Source: Sabellastarte sp. h YS-2021
Lineage: Eukaryota; Annelida; Polychaeta; Sabellida; Sabellidae
Direction: 5' to 3'
Assembly (NCBI GenBank): GCA_964017235.1
Contig: OZ024931.1
Coordinates: forward strand, 124,073,530-124,137,529
DNA length: 64,000 nucleotides
In this document: positions 63,945 through 64,000 of the stretch, one piece after another
Layout: every line of letters begins with the position of its first letter
Numbering within the stretch: position 1 is the first letter of the stretch
Program-made: the position numbers and the translations under genes
Notes under the pieces: model-generated
Told to the model about the DNA's origin: nothing
What the model saw: only the letters and a program-made list of their open reading frames with translations
Databases searched by the model: none

Positions 63945-64000
63945 CTGCAAAAATAAACCTTCAGATTTATAGCTGTATACTTTTCCTTTTGTTGTCATTG

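Overview
This is eukaryotic, AT-rich, intron-rich invertebrate DNA. The mix of non-LTR elements with and without an RNase H domain, a DIRS element, a PIF/Harbinger transposon, tRNA-derived SINEs ending in a GTAAAACCCCAA-type tail, and a lectin/complement-module receptor gene points to a marine lophotrochozoan, probably a mollusc. That assignment is inference; no species marker is visible.

The only host gene I can support is one large gene on the minus strand. It runs from a signal-peptide exon near 63.9 kb down to at least 6.35 kb and continues off the left edge. I could build 20 exons with matching splice phases, about 1,186 codons. In order they encode a signal peptide, two PAN/Apple-like domains, one CCP (Sushi) domain, one SUEL-type rhamnose-binding lectin domain split over two exons, twelve more CCP domains, and a two-exon segment of unknown fold. 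Nearly every domain is a symmetric phase-1 exon. Seven of the CCP exons (17.9-29.6 kb) are near-identical, and six of these form two three-exon duplicates. Each duplicated block also carries the same dead half-exon.

The introns are packed with mobile DNA. From left to right: an inverted-repeat element (0.9-1.8 kb); a 5'-truncated Tx1/L1-like LINE with a target-site duplication (1.9-3.9 kb); a decayed DIRS-type tyrosine-recombinase retroelement carrying a 5S-rRNA-like insert and a LINE tail (11.4-14.5 kb); a 1.4-kb DNA element (15.3-16.7 kb) whose sister copy lies at 37.7-39.1 kb; an L2/CR1-like LINE with a 2A-like motif, interrupted by a duplicated tRNA-like SINE (21.7-25.15 kb); a MITE whose empty site is preserved in the paralogous block (27.55-27.9 kb); an element at 33.7-35.1 kb with 6-bp target duplications; a nested pair of elements (35.55-37.27 kb); a further SINE (40.1 kb); an L2 fragment, a SINE and a MITE around and inside an unidentified coding relic (41.9-44.1 kb); a complete, open-reading-frame-intact I/Nimb-like LINE with a perfect 16-bp target duplication (45.77-51.50 kb); and a degenerate PIF/Harbinger transposon with transposase and MADF-type genes (56.9-61.8 kb). 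Several tandem arrays with periods near 130-170 bp fill other intron stretches.

The observations most worth checking are three histone-mRNA-like stem-loops in tandem just after the Harbinger transposase, the PAN-CCP-lectin-CCP receptor with its recent exon-block duplication, and the intact I/Nimb-like LINE.
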